From Taenia hydatigena (taxonomy: Eukaryota; Platyhelminthes; Cestoda; Cyclophyllidea; Taeniidae): DNA of 64,000 nt. Positions 46,877 through 57,414 of the stretch are shown one piece after another. Every line of letters starts with the position of its first letter. Position 1 is the stretch's first letter. The DNA lies in the NCBI GenBank assembly GCA_036345935.2, contig JADWOT020000008.1, positions 651,548-715,547 of the forward strand, written 5' to 3'. Position numbers and translations under genes: made by a program. Below the pieces are notes generated by a model that did no database searches, was not told where the DNA came from, and was given only the letters and a program-made list of their open reading frames with translations.

Positions 46877-47052
46877 CACCCGGTTCATCGCCAGCGTCTT
46901 CATCCCCTTTTGGTCCGTTCTCCTCGCCTCCAGTTCCCTTCTCACCCTCTACTTTTGCCTCCAACGTCACTCCGCTCTCGTTACTCTCGTCATTTTTAAA
47001 AGTTGCAAAGACGTCAAGGGACCGAAGCAGATAGAAATCGCAGGAATTAGGG
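46877..47052 (+). CDS. Exon-like block at the palindrome edge, frame uncertain
   Basis: A pyrimidine-rich acceptor (TCCTCGTTTCCAG) and a consensus donor (AGGG-GTAAGT at 47053) enclose this block. In the phase set by the 46229 donor it reads a Ser/Pro-rich peptide (SSPASSSPFGPFSSPP) and hits TAG at 47032, so it could be the last exon of that transcript. In another phase it is open through the donor, ending GPKQIEIAGIRG, which would join the next exon in phase 1. The minus strand also carries an open acidic frame. The left arm keeps a copy at 24.3-24.6 kb. Confidence 0.35.
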
Positions 47053-47487
47053 GTAAGTTGTGCTACCGTCCCTTCCTTCTCCTCCTCCTCCGTCTACTTC
47101 TGCTCCTCTTCTTCCTTCCTCCAATTCATCTTGCCCCTTTTCTTCCCTACTAGGTTTGCACGCGTTAATTCAACATTTTACTCACTAGTATGCCAGTGAA
47201 TTTCACATATTAAGACTGAAAGTGAGGGTTGAATGCTTAAAGCGTGCCTTTTGGCAGAAACACGTGGTCGATTTTTTTCATTTAGCTGCATGGCTATAGG
47301 AGTGGGTAGATGAAGGTATTATGGGGTATTGGGAAGCGAGAGTGAAGGGAATGACGAAGAGAGGTCTACAGCACCACGCATAGACATACAATAATAGCAT
47401 TTTGCCAGCCCTCTGCCCTAACATCCCTTCTTTCCTGCTCTCGGCCTCTCGCCTCTCCTCACTTACCCATTCATTCGTCCGCTTCAG

Positions 47488-47634
47488 TTGAACAAGCGAG
47501 TTACTTCGCCACCATCAGAGAGGTGCAAACACCACCCTTGTCTTCTCTGGTGCGAAGTAAGAACTTGCGTAGATACATAATTAAGGAGAGCCATCAGGAA
47601 GCCACCTTCGTCAGCTCTGTAGCAGTGTTTAGGG
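47488..47634 (+). CDS. Candidate internal exon, phase 1-1
   Basis: It follows a long pyrimidine tract ending TCCGCTTCAG and ends at a G-GTAAGT donor. The length is 147 nt (49 codons). Starting with two bases, it reads EQASYFATIREVQ, LVRSKNLRRYIIKES and TFVSSVAVFR, with one base over. It is outside the palindrome arms. Its start phase matches the donor at 47052. An alternative shorter exon uses the GTAAGA at about 47558. No family is recognised. Confidence 0.45.
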
Positions 47635-48053
47635 GTAAGTCGCCAATTCCTTTCATGCAGGTATGCCTTGTACCGCTTTGCTCTTCTCATTTCTTATGTC
47701 TCTCTCGCACGCGATTGCGAATTGCCTGATCGACAGCAGGAGCAGGGGCAGAAGCAGGAACAGATGTAGTGAAACAGAAGCAGTGTAGCACGTTAGGCGA
47801 AGCTAGGCTTAACTAGGCCGGACTGTACTGGACTAATTCAAATACGAGTAGAGTAGAGCAGCCACGTATGCCTGATTATGACATTCTGGTGTGGAAGAGA
47901 GTGAGGAAGGTTGGGAAGGAAGAGGATATGTAGGTAGCCGTACTCATGACCTACCGTTCAAATCAACCTTAACTTCTCCTCATTTGTCACGACGAATCGC
48001 CCTAACGCAACTGCAGGATGCATGCAATGAGGTCTTTCTCTTCTGCCTGGCAG

Positions 48054-48180
48054 ATATTAGGGACAAAAGTACTCACGCAGCAACAAGGTCCGGTGACGTC
48101 TTCGAGATGATGGAGCGGGAACCCTCTTGCCTCCTCCTCCTCCTCTCACATACCCCTCTTCAATCCATTTTCAGCGAGTT
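48054..48180 (+). CDS. Candidate internal exon, end uncertain
   Basis: The acceptor TTTCTCTTCTGCCTGGCAG is followed by two bases and then IRDKSTHAATRSGDVFEMM, EREPSC and a Leu/Ser run. The start phase again fits a phase-1 intron. It lies within a 208-codon open frame (47891-48517), but the surrounding DNA is strongly pyrimidine-rich, which itself suppresses stops. No clear donor is identified. Confidence 0.3.
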
Positions 48181-48871
48181 ACTTCTTCTTCTTGTTGTCT
48201 GCATTCCACTTCACTGCATGTGCTCTTTAGCACTGCGTCTTGCATTGTGTCTTAGTGCTTACGCTTCATTTATTCAAATCAGAGAAAAGGGAGGAAAGAG
48301 TGCTGCCTACATATCATCTTCTTACAGTCCTACGTGTTTCCATTTCAGTGACGCCAGGACGCTTCACTCGTCTGGCTACCCCCTGTTTCTGTCACGTTCT
48401 CCCTTCCCGCACCCACAGCCTCTTCTCCTCTTCCTCCAACTCCATCATTTGCCAACGCCCTTTAAGTACGCTCCGTTCCTCTCTCCACTTTCTTTATTCC
48501 TCATCATGCTATGTTAAATGGTGATGCTGATGAGAGGGGTTATGCTCTGGACTAGACGAGGCTTAGGCTACACCAGAGTAGACTACACTAGGCTTAAGCA
48601 ATGTCTGAATTTTGCTTTAACTTAGCTAACATTGCCGTATCCCCTTCATTCCCATCTTCTATCTTTTTTTATTTCCTGTAGTTTGTTTTATTCCATGCCA
48701 CCTCAGTTCTGCCGCTTCGTCCTCCTCCTCATCCCACACCTTCTCCTCCACTAAATATGCCCTTGAGAGCAAAAGTGAGTGCCTTTCACCTGTTTTCTAC
48801 TTCGTATTGCATAGTTCGGCTCATACCCCACCTTCCCATCCCATTCTCCACATCCATCTCCCACCTTGTAG

Positions 48872-48904
48872 AGAGTCCCTCTACCTGCTGGTCCATATTA
48901 ACGG
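48872..48904 (+). CDS. Candidate 33-nt micro-exon, phase 1-1
   Basis: CCCACCTTGTAG precedes and GTAAGA follows a 33-nt stretch which, in the phase of the preceding candidates, reads SPSTCWSILT. Length is a multiple of three and both ends are phase 1, as in flatworm micro-exon genes. A single short exon this size can arise by chance, so support depends on its neighbours. Confidence 0.35.
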
Positions 48905-49039
48905 GTAAGAAGGTGCACTTCTCTCCCCGCTCCCCCATCTCCACTCTTTTCGCTCCGTCTGTTCCGCTGTGTGTGTATACCGTTGTCCATTTCCTTCCTT
49001 TGTCCTTCCAGATCGTTGTCCTGATCAGTGTGGCACAGA

Positions 49040-49070
49040 AACACACGCGCGTGTGTTTGTGTGTGTGTAG
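49040..49070. repeat. Alternating AC/CG/GT tract
   Basis: ACACACGCGCGTGTGT is a perfect 16-bp palindrome followed by a GT run; alternating purine-pyrimidine DNA of this kind can adopt Z-form. Confidence 0.8.
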
Positions 49071-49316
49071 GTCTGTTGGCACAGTTGGTCAATCTTCCTC
49101 TCTGTACGCGACTTTGCAGACGACCAGGTAGATAGTTGTATCCTGGGCCCAGTAAGCTCTCCTTTGACCATTTATTTTTTGTCTGGTTTGTTGGCAGGTT
49201 GGTTGGTTTTAACTTCTCACTTCTTCACCCACCTATTTTGCGTTATTCCCCTCCTGCTTCTTCTGTCTGTGCCTTCTGTCCTCTCTCATCACCATTCTAT
49301 ATGCTTTCCTTTTTTC

Positions 49317-49504
49317 AGATTGAAGAAGACGTATCGCAGTGGAAAGAAAGTAGCGACGATGAAAATATGAGCAGCATTGTGCATAGAGGTGGCCCAAACC
49401 ATCACAGATGGTTGCGGCGATTAGCCAACCATGTGCTGAGGATATCGAGCTGCCTGCGCCTACACAGAGGAAAAGGACACTTACTAAAAGATGTGGTGCT
49501 ATGA
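49317..49504 (+). CDS. Candidate terminal exon, unknown
   Basis: A TTCCTTTTTTCAG acceptor (to about 49318) is followed by a frame reading IEEDVSQWKESSDDENM and ending KGHLLKDVVL-stop. Another phase reads KKTYRSGKKVATMKI-stop. Which applies depends on the unknown upstream exon. The acidic serine stretch is coding-like. No motif is recognised. Confidence 0.35.
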
Positions 49505-50738
49505 GGCGGCTCTCGAATCCGGTGATCTGCGGTTGTAGGAGTCGCAATTTCGCAGACCTTAACATTTGACATTGAACATTTTAAGGACTTCCGCCCCGCC
49601 CACCTTCGATTTCCCCATGTACTTACACCAAGCCTTCCCCTCTTCTATCCTCCCTCCTCCCTAAAAGAAGTGTTTTCCATCCAACTACGTCTTCTTTGGC
49701 ACTGCATTATGCGCGTTCCATTAATAAATGCCATCCACTTCAATGGACACACTTAACCTCTCGTGTCACAGTCCTTCACTGTGGTTGGAGCAGTAGCCTC
49801 GCAGTCCGAGCAAGCCCTGGCTTTCTGCAAGAAGGTGATGGGCGCTGAACCATTGCTTCTCGGTGGTTGTGTCGTTGTGAGTGGCAAATGCCGGTGTGAT
49901 TGATGGGACGACTTTTCGCTCAGTATGAATTGAACACTTGGACGGGTGGGCTTGTCCAATATGTTCAGTAGTCCAAATAGTGGGGGAGCAGATTGTCGTT
50001 GAGAGAAGGCAGGGCAAGTGGGGTGTCGATCGAACAGACATTTTCACTTAAGCCTATCCTTTCCGCAGTGAAATCACAAACGCTGGGCACCATGGAGATG
50101 GAGCCTGCCATTTTAGCGCTATAGATGGACCACATGCTGCCCATGCGTTCACCATTCAGTGTTCAGTGAAGTCAGAATTTCGAGGTCAAATGCCTACAAC
50201 GGGGATGGGTGAAGCAATGGAGGAGCGAATAGTGCTCGTGCTTTTAACACCAAATGATCGGATTCTTGGTAGACGAGGAGAGGAAGCAGCTTTGCTTCCT
50301 AGGTTCGGTAGGTGCGGCGTCGCCTGGGATCTACTCGCTCATTTGCACTACCGCTTAGATTGATGCCCACTATCCCTCACTATCATCATTTTACACCATT
50401 TCTTTCCTTTGCGAAACAGACCGTCTCCACGGAAGAGCATGTGGTAAGATTCGCCATAGACTTGAAGAAGAGAACACCTGATTGCGTAAGGTTTAATTTG
50501 CGCGACTTATTTACTTATCAGTACTATAAGAAAAAGAGCGGAATATCAATTACCCGCTGAGATAAGTTGGCCTTTTCCAATTATTCGACGGAACTTCTTT
50601 CTACACGTTCTACTTTACTTGAAGATACTCTGACTTGTCCATCTCGTAATCATTGAACGATCATTTCAAGCATGCTCATAGGCACCGCTACTGCACCCGC
50701 CTTACCGTCTCACCCTTGCAAGATCCAGCTATCACATC
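49505..50738. other. No supported gene before the gap
   Basis: Short frames only. One at 50166-50363 (+) is polar and Glu/Arg-rich but lacks splice or motif support. Confidence 0.35.
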
Positions 50739-50838
50739 NNNNNNNNNNNNNNNNNNNNNNNNNNNNNNNNNNNNNNNNNNNNNNNNNNNNNNNNNNNNNN
50801 NNNNNNNNNNNNNNNNNNNNNNNNNNNNNNNNNNNNNN
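50739..50838. other. Assembly gap, 100 N
   Basis: Exactly 100 N, the usual placeholder for a scaffold gap of unknown length. Features on the two sides may not be as close as they appear. Confidence 0.98.
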
Positions 50839-53800
50839 TATCTCGAGAAATTCGCTGCTTTCTCCATTGGAACCACTTGTTCTGCTTGAACACTTGAGGA
50901 ATTATAGACTGATCTCCCCCTGTGGTGTTCAGTAAAGCTTTGCTCATCTCCTTGATTTGTAATACGCACAGTAATGTACAAGAATGCGATTGCTAGCGCA
51001 TTGCGATAGAATCATTTAATCCCGTTTTAATCTAAATGTTACCCCACGGAGATAGAATAAATCACAGAACTGGTATTAAGAACTGATGCCCTACATGTGC
51101 AAGGAGTGAAAGGCAACACCCTACGAGCGCGTTAAGATTGACCTTAGTGTGGGTCAACTTTGGGTGTTTCCAAAGATAATATTTCATGCTGTTGCACTGG
51201 CCAATAATAGTTCTTGAGGGTGGAATAATTGTACATAGTAGAAGGCATTTGGTTCTCGAGACATGTGTGTCATCCAAAGATCATGGCAACTGATGCCTGC
51301 TAAGTTCCATCGTAGGGATTCCTTAGCTCTTTTGCACAGAAACTTAGTTAAGCATCTATTTCAACATACTGCTACACATACTGATGCACATAAGTGCAAA
51401 GAAGACACTGACTTTGGCTATTAATACTGGGTTGTCGTCAAGCCTTCCCTTCTTAGTTAGATTCCGTCTTCAAGGGTGCGTTCACTGCTAGCCAGCCTCG
51501 ACCAACCGCGAAAGCGTGCATAAGCTATATTAGTGTTCTATTTATGGTGTCTATCGTCCCACAATTTGACAACTCTTACCAATACCGACCCGCCACTCTG
51601 CCTTGCGAAGGTGCTATTCTACGCAAAATATGGGCGTGATGTTAGGAGTAACAGGAAATTAAGAATATTAACAACGAGGTTCAAAGCAGCATCCTTTTAG
51701 ACAATTAACGAAAGCTACATGGCTACACTGTCAGAGGCTGTCGCATCTTTTGTTTTTGCGTCTCGTTCAGTGCCTTCCAGCCATATCTACTGAAAGATAT
51801 AAATCAATGCACGCAGGCAGACATACTTTTCCACCCTAAAATTTAAGCCGAAATCCTCATATGATTCTCTTCTGGCCAATTGACCCTCATGCCAACTCAC
51901 CTTTTGCACAAGCCGCTAACGAAAGATAAGCGCAGGCACCCGAGTGAGGTTTCTTAAAAGGATTACCGAATCCCGTTGATTGGCAACCCTTTGTAGCAAT
52001 GCTCCTCTTCATCTCTCCTTCGGGTACGTAAGAATGAAATGAAGCCTTCATACAGATTCTTCTATGTTGCCGATATGATGACAACAGAAGGTCCAGTGTT
52101 TGCCTTCCGCAGCTTAGCCAGGATGGTGAGAAGGGTGAGGAAAATTGTAATTCATTGATGTTTTTTTGCTGAGAATTCAAATAGTAGTCATGGCAAAGTA
52201 CGCACATCAAATTTTTATTTCCATCTTCAACCTCGAGAATATCGCCTAATTAAAGTTGTTGGTTTAAGGTTGTAATTGGGCAATTTTGGCGTTGTTTGGT
52301 GTGCTGTCAGTATGGTGCGCGAGGCCATGAGCAAAATGTTCAATAAGTTTTGCTTTTGGCGAAGTCCCTACCTCTCTACGTGTGCAGATTGCATCAAAAG
52401 GGAGATTCAACCCTAATCTGATCGCTTTCATGAATCGCTGAGGGATGAAATCGCCTCTTAATCGCTTGCTTTATTCTACTACCTAATAACAGCTAAACGA
52501 GACTAACAATCCTCACGAAATTCAGTTATATGTTGACCGCATTCCTTAAACCTACTAACAAGCATTTGCGGTCCAGGATCTTATAATCTCATTTCGGACT
52601 AGTTAATTATGTTATACAAAATCGTAATTTTTGAATGGACCAATTGTGCTGTTCAACCCGTTTCTCCCTCTATGAATTTGAGACTTCGAGAGACGTAGTT
52701 AGTTTCTTCCTCGTAAAAAGTAGGTCATTGTACCAGAACACCGTCAGACACTTAATGCCGTTCTATGCCACATTCAGTATCCCAAGTTATATGCTTAGCA
52801 TCTATGCACACGTGGACTAACAGGTCGTGAAAGCAATGAATGCAATTTGCAGCTGATGAACACGTTCCAGATCGACCCCTCTAAGAATGCACCCTCTACC
52901 ATGAGATTTGCAAAATAAAAGAGTACATGTTGAAATTAACATTACTGGCACTGAATACAGAGTTATCCGCCACTGGATCATCAACTTTTAAGTACCAATG
53001 TGATCATAGATGTCGAAGCAGATCCTTGTTGAGGGTGGGATAGAGACAGGTCAATTGATATTATAGAAAATATAGCAAACAAAAGTTTGAGCTAGTCTTG
53101 ACAATAGATAGCTTTGTGATTACAGCTAGGCTTGATCGGCATTTTTCTACCAGAGCCAAGGCGCTACATATAATGCATGTCACCAACCATTGATTTCACT
53201 CCATAAAACCTCTTATATGAAAAGTTTTCCAACCATTTGACTTTTCAAACACACCGACTTACATGTGGAAGATTAGGAGTGACGCTTGAATTGCATATTC
53301 CGAGAGATTTCAATTACCTCTACTGCTTAACGGGACACCGAAGGAAACCATAATGTCAAATTTGGTGCAATGTGGTGGTTTTGACCATTATTCTAGGTAG
53401 AATATAGAGGCACTTAAAGAAAAGCAGCAGTCTCTGGGCCACCTGCTTATCAGGTATAGGCAACGTAACTTTATCAGCTAATGTGTGATAGAGAGTATTT
53501 CATCTTTCAAGACCTTGGGCGTTCCGCTCCTCTCAAATCAGGAGTGAGCAGGGTGTATAATAATCAACAAATAGGAATTGAGGATGTTGTTATTTGTTAC
53601 ATTAACTAAATGACCTTCCTCTGGCTTGGTCAAGTGACTACAAGGACCCTCAAAGAAGACGCCGGTGTTTCAAAAACACGCAGAGATATTTTAAATATAA
53701 TTAGCTTTGAATATCAGGTCGGCAGACCAAGTTGACCATCTTCTATGGGAAGCAATTAGATACCTTGATGCGAAAAGTGATATTAATTCAAAAAGGAAAC

Positions 53801-54999
53801 ATTATGCATGCTTGTTTTCATGCCCTAGCTATTTTTGCATTTGTCATCTAATTGCTTACACTTGAAATGGAGTAGGGAATGCTAACGCTGCCTTGCAACG
53901 CAAAGAGTGTTTCAAAACGGGCAGATTGAAAGTGGGAATGGTAATTTGCTTCAGTCTATCGTTTTCCGGAATGCAACTGCTGTCATTTCTTGGTCGATGC
54001 TTAGTACTCCTGCTAAAAGTGTAGACAACTCGGCATTTCAGGACGGTAATTTGACTAAAAGGCTTAATTTGCATGCTATTTTCTTCAAGCCACTTTACTC
54101 GTTGCTCAAGTGAATTCTGGCATCAAGTTGCCTGCAAAATGATCTTCGAATTGACGCATAAAATTGAGAATACAAATTATTAATGCCGTTCTCAGAAAAT
54201 GTTATTCGCATTAAAACACTACAATGTGAACAAAGTTAAATTACCCACACATTTCAACATAAAATTGGATCGACCTGCATATATTCACTTGAAAATCCTT
54301 TGTATCAATGCTGATAAATCCAACGTTTCAATCCTTGAAGTTGATAATAGTGAAAACCGGTTTAATTATTGACGTTGCTTAAAATATTTAAGCTACTAAT
54401 TAGTAAATAGTGACGTTGACGCAATCTTTGATGTGCAGGTGCTTTCCACATTTCTACTATAGGGATTGATGTGCATTTTAAGCAAGACCGCATCAACTCT
54501 TACTGATTGCACCACAGATGACAATGCCGGGTTTTGAAACTCACAGACTTGCGAAAAAACACTAAGGTGCTTTATGCTCTTCTAATGTGTAAAGTGCATG
54601 CAAATGCTTGCCATTTTATAAGTTAGAGCCATTGGGAGCAGCAAAGGGCCTTAAAACGTCAGATGTGGTGTCTTAACTCTTTGATGACACATTACTAACC
54701 CTCCGAGGCCTGAGATGTAGGATACACTAGATTGTCCACAAAATTTGGATCAAAATCCTTGTAAAATGCTTTGCGGAAAAGGTGGTCACAATGTGCAATA
54801 AATAAATCCCGTTCGAAGGCCCAACGATAAGAAACGGTCTTTCATATGGAAAGGTACCCGTGCCACTCGCAACTTGACTAAAGGACCAAGTTCTCATGCA
54901 CTGGGTCGCTAGCGTAGGAAACTATTTGCTTGCAAGTTACGGCAGAAGTCAGAAACCACGTTCTTGCACAAAGCTTTAAGACTCCAAGGCACATTGATT
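50839..54999. other. No gene recognised
   Basis: AT-rich sequence with short frames on both strands. No RNA motif and no shared repeat until copy B begins at about 55.0 kb. Confidence 0.4.
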
Positions 55000-55885
55000 G
55001 ATATGAGCGACGATTTAGCGATGGTAATGGCTAAAGCATATCACTGAAAGTCCAAACTTGTGCTTGATACATCCATTTTTGCTTTTGAGACTAGTACGAA
55101 TAAATTGCTAAGAATTTTTACAAACGAAGACAATGGCAGGGTCAATCGCAAGCTCATGTGGTACGCAAACCTCTTAGAAATTTACAGTGTGTAGTATGGT
55201 CCACGCACGTGTCGATGATCAAGCCTTTTTTGTGTACATGCGAATTTTTCACTCATGTTCTCCCCAAGTTTAACTCTACTTGGCTGTGAAAAGAAGGCAT
55301 TCGAAGCGGATACATACCGCGACCATCGGTCACTGAACTTAATTGGGTCTGGCATGCTGAAACATAAAAGTGTTACTAATGTTAATTGAGTAGCATCATT
55401 AGAAATAGCAATGCATTTTGAAAGAAACAGCAATAGGAGGAGCGAACAAAGCAGTCGATTAGGGCACTCATTAAGCCCATTTGCTATTAGCAAATTTTGC
55501 AGCCACTTGTGTGTATGAGGTGCACTTCAATGCAAAGGAATACTTCTCATTAAGTTACAAAGTTATTGAAACCAATAGTCGGGAATTGTCTGCATTATCG
55601 TGACTAAATGAGTGAAGAGAAGCCTGAGAAGAGGTCTCAAGCATGCACTCCTCCATCAGCGTCGAATGGATTTTAAGATCCATCGACGATGTTGAAACAT
55701 TCAAGGTCTAGCTAGTCGTAAGAAAGAAATAGAAGTAAATGTGTGGAAGTAATTAAATTCGATTTGCGACCCTCAAACCACGCTTATAAAAAGAATCTTT
55801 GCATTAAAGTAGCGTCGATTTAAGAGAACACACCAGTATTTGTTAGCTTAGTCGCCCGAAATCTTATACTGAAGAACTCGGTTTC
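55000..55885 (+). repeat. Triplicated repeat family, copy B (shorter)
   Basis: This aligns with the middle of copy A (about 21300-22170) in the same orientation, from ATGGCTAAAGCATATCACTG to TTATACTGAAGAACTC, where the match ends abruptly at GGTTTCGTTGG. It is truncated at both ends relative to copies A and C. Confidence 0.85.
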
Positions 55886-56088
55886 GTTGGTTGGTTGGCT
55901 GGCTGGCTACTTGTGACCCAAACGCCAAAGGTAGAAAACACCTCACGTGGACAGCTGAACCAAAGAAGACTCAGGACAGAAGGCGTTATACAAATCTTTT
56001 TACCAACTCCCTACCTTCCTATCAAGCAATAGAGCATGAAAACAGCATGAACTCATTTGCCTTTACTGGCTTCAACAGTAGCAATAGT

Positions 56089-56175
56089 TAAGTATAACAA
56101 ATAGTAGCAGCAATAACAACAATAATAACGGAAGTATTCAAATTACTAATAGTGAGCAGTAGCAGCAGCATTGAC
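56089..56175. repeat. AAC/AAT/AGC-rich simple sequence
   Basis: Imperfect trinucleotide runs (AGCAGCAATAACAACAATAATAAC and AGCAGCAGCA type) with no coding support. Confidence 0.7.
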
Positions 56176-56452
56176 GGCAGAGGGAAGAGGAGGGGAGAGG
56201 AGCAAATTTACGTGTCATTTAGTGCACAGACGGGAGGGTACCTTCAACCGCCTCTTCCAAACATCCCACGTCATCGACAACACCGGACAGAGCATGCACT
56301 GGTGGATAAGTAAGTGTATGAGTCGTTGAACAGGGCCTCAAAACTGTCCATCAAAGCCATAGATCAACGAGGGGGGATACAAAGTGTGCAGTTGCAGTGG
56401 TATCCATCCTTGACAAAATAATTGGGTTTATTGTTTAAAAAGCCGGAGTCTA

Positions 56453-56525
56453 GACCGCGCGGCCTAATGCGTAAGATATCTGGCTCCTAAGTAGAAGATT
56501 GTGGGTTTGAGTCCTACCGTGGGTG
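56453..56525 (+). tRNA. tRNA-Arg(CCU)-like sequence, decayed
   Basis: It is 73 nt long with the anticodon loop CTCCTAA (anticodon CCT at 56486-56488), the D-region GGCCTAATG and a T arm GTGGG-TTTGAGT-CCTAC. The acceptor stem GACCGCG/CGTGGGT has one A-G mismatch and two G-U pairs. The D stem has a mismatch (GCC against GAT) and the anticodon stem ends in G-G. No TTTT follows within 15 nt. It is therefore probably a tRNA pseudogene or a tRNA-derived SINE head. Confidence 0.8.
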
Positions 56526-56662
56526 TCTTGTTTACCCACACCAATATACGTTCTTTTGCGGCAGTGCCAAAAAGCATCTAGAAATGTGCGCATGCGCAGT
56601 TGCAGCTGTCTTGTCACTACTTACCGTCGGGCGCCAAAGGAGAATTCTGGAGGGAAAAGCAT

Positions 56663-56723
56663 TGCCCAGAGCGAGACCCGAACTCGCGGCCTTCAGATTA
56701 TGAGACCAACGCGCTATCCGGGC
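56663..56723 (-). tRNA. tRNA-Met(CAU)-like gene lacking the D arm
   Basis: The minus strand reads GCCCGGATAGCGCG, then TTGGTCTCATAATCTGAAGG and a T arm GCGAG-TTCGGGT-CTCGC, ending TCTGGGC-A. The acceptor stem is fully paired (7 bp with one G-U) and the T stem is a perfect 5 bp. The anticodon loop is CTCATAA, as in elongator tRNA-Met. Compared with animal tRNA-Met, 12 nt between two GCGC motifs are missing, which deletes the 3' half of the D arm and leaves 61 nt. The B box is nearly intact, and TTTT (56655-56658) follows four bases after the end. It may still be transcribed, but cannot fold as a normal cytosolic tRNA. Confidence 0.85.
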
Positions 56724-57414
56724 GGGCCTTCCACGTACTTATAATATTTTAGAACCTCACAAATCGGGCAGGAAAGCTCGTGAAGAAGCGTAGAGTGGCT
56801 CGGAATTGTTAGAATTTGGTGCGCCAACACATACGGCATCAATTATGCTCAGTTGCTTTCAGGTTGATTTAGTGAACGCTAGCTTAAATCAAAGAAAGTG
56901 CATTTGTGTCTTGGCTTAAACGAGATCCGGATAGGGTAGATATAGTTGTCGGTCTGATGTAACATTGGCGGTGGTGTTGTTCAACCACTAAGAAGTGTGA
57001 CCCAGTGTGATTAGCGGTGAGTACAGGGGAGGTGGTGGTACGTCACGTGACGAAATCGCGCCGAAAATTTAGCTACGCATAAGCGGTAATGTGTGATTTA
57101 AGGAATGATTGGTGAAAAGAATTATCACTCACTTGAATTTCGACGGCTGCGAAAAGTTATTTAGTAGTGATGGTGAGCAGTGCTTTAAGCAATGGTCGCT
57201 GGATAATGGGAGGGTGGACATGTATTTATGACCCACTTCTTATGCAGTCAATTACGGCTGGTGATAGATAAGAGAATCTGTGTTTCAAAAGAGCCTGAAC
57301 ACTTCATAAAACGAAGCATTTGATATAGTTAAGTTAGTACGAGGAGTGAGGCAAAAGGAAAAGTTTGCGAAGCATACTCTGGGGCTTTTCCATAAAATCG
57401 GATCAACTTGTTAG
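56724..57414. other. No gene recognised
   Basis: Nothing identified between the tRNA-derived pair and repeat copy C. Confidence 0.4.

Larger units (their letters stand above)
32844..47205 (-). repeat. Right arm of large inverted duplication
   Basis: This is the reverse-complement partner of 24166-32254. It is about 6 kb longer because of an extra HSP70 copy (34.72-36.3 kb) and right-only segments at about 36.79-37.80, 39.57-40.01 and 43.38-46.56 kb. Whether these are insertions here or losses on the left is not decidable from one genome. The single N at 34724 interrupts the arm. Confidence 0.9.

Noticed and set aside
47891..48517. 208-codon single-exon gene
   Set aside because: The stretch is pyrimidine-rich, which removes stops by composition. 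It contains internal splice-like sites, and the Leu/Ser/Pro runs look like translated intron.
56523..56744. 73-codon protein ending in a TRTRGLQIMRPTRYPG-type motif
   Set aside because: The motif is the antisense translation of the tRNA-Met-like sequence, not a protein.
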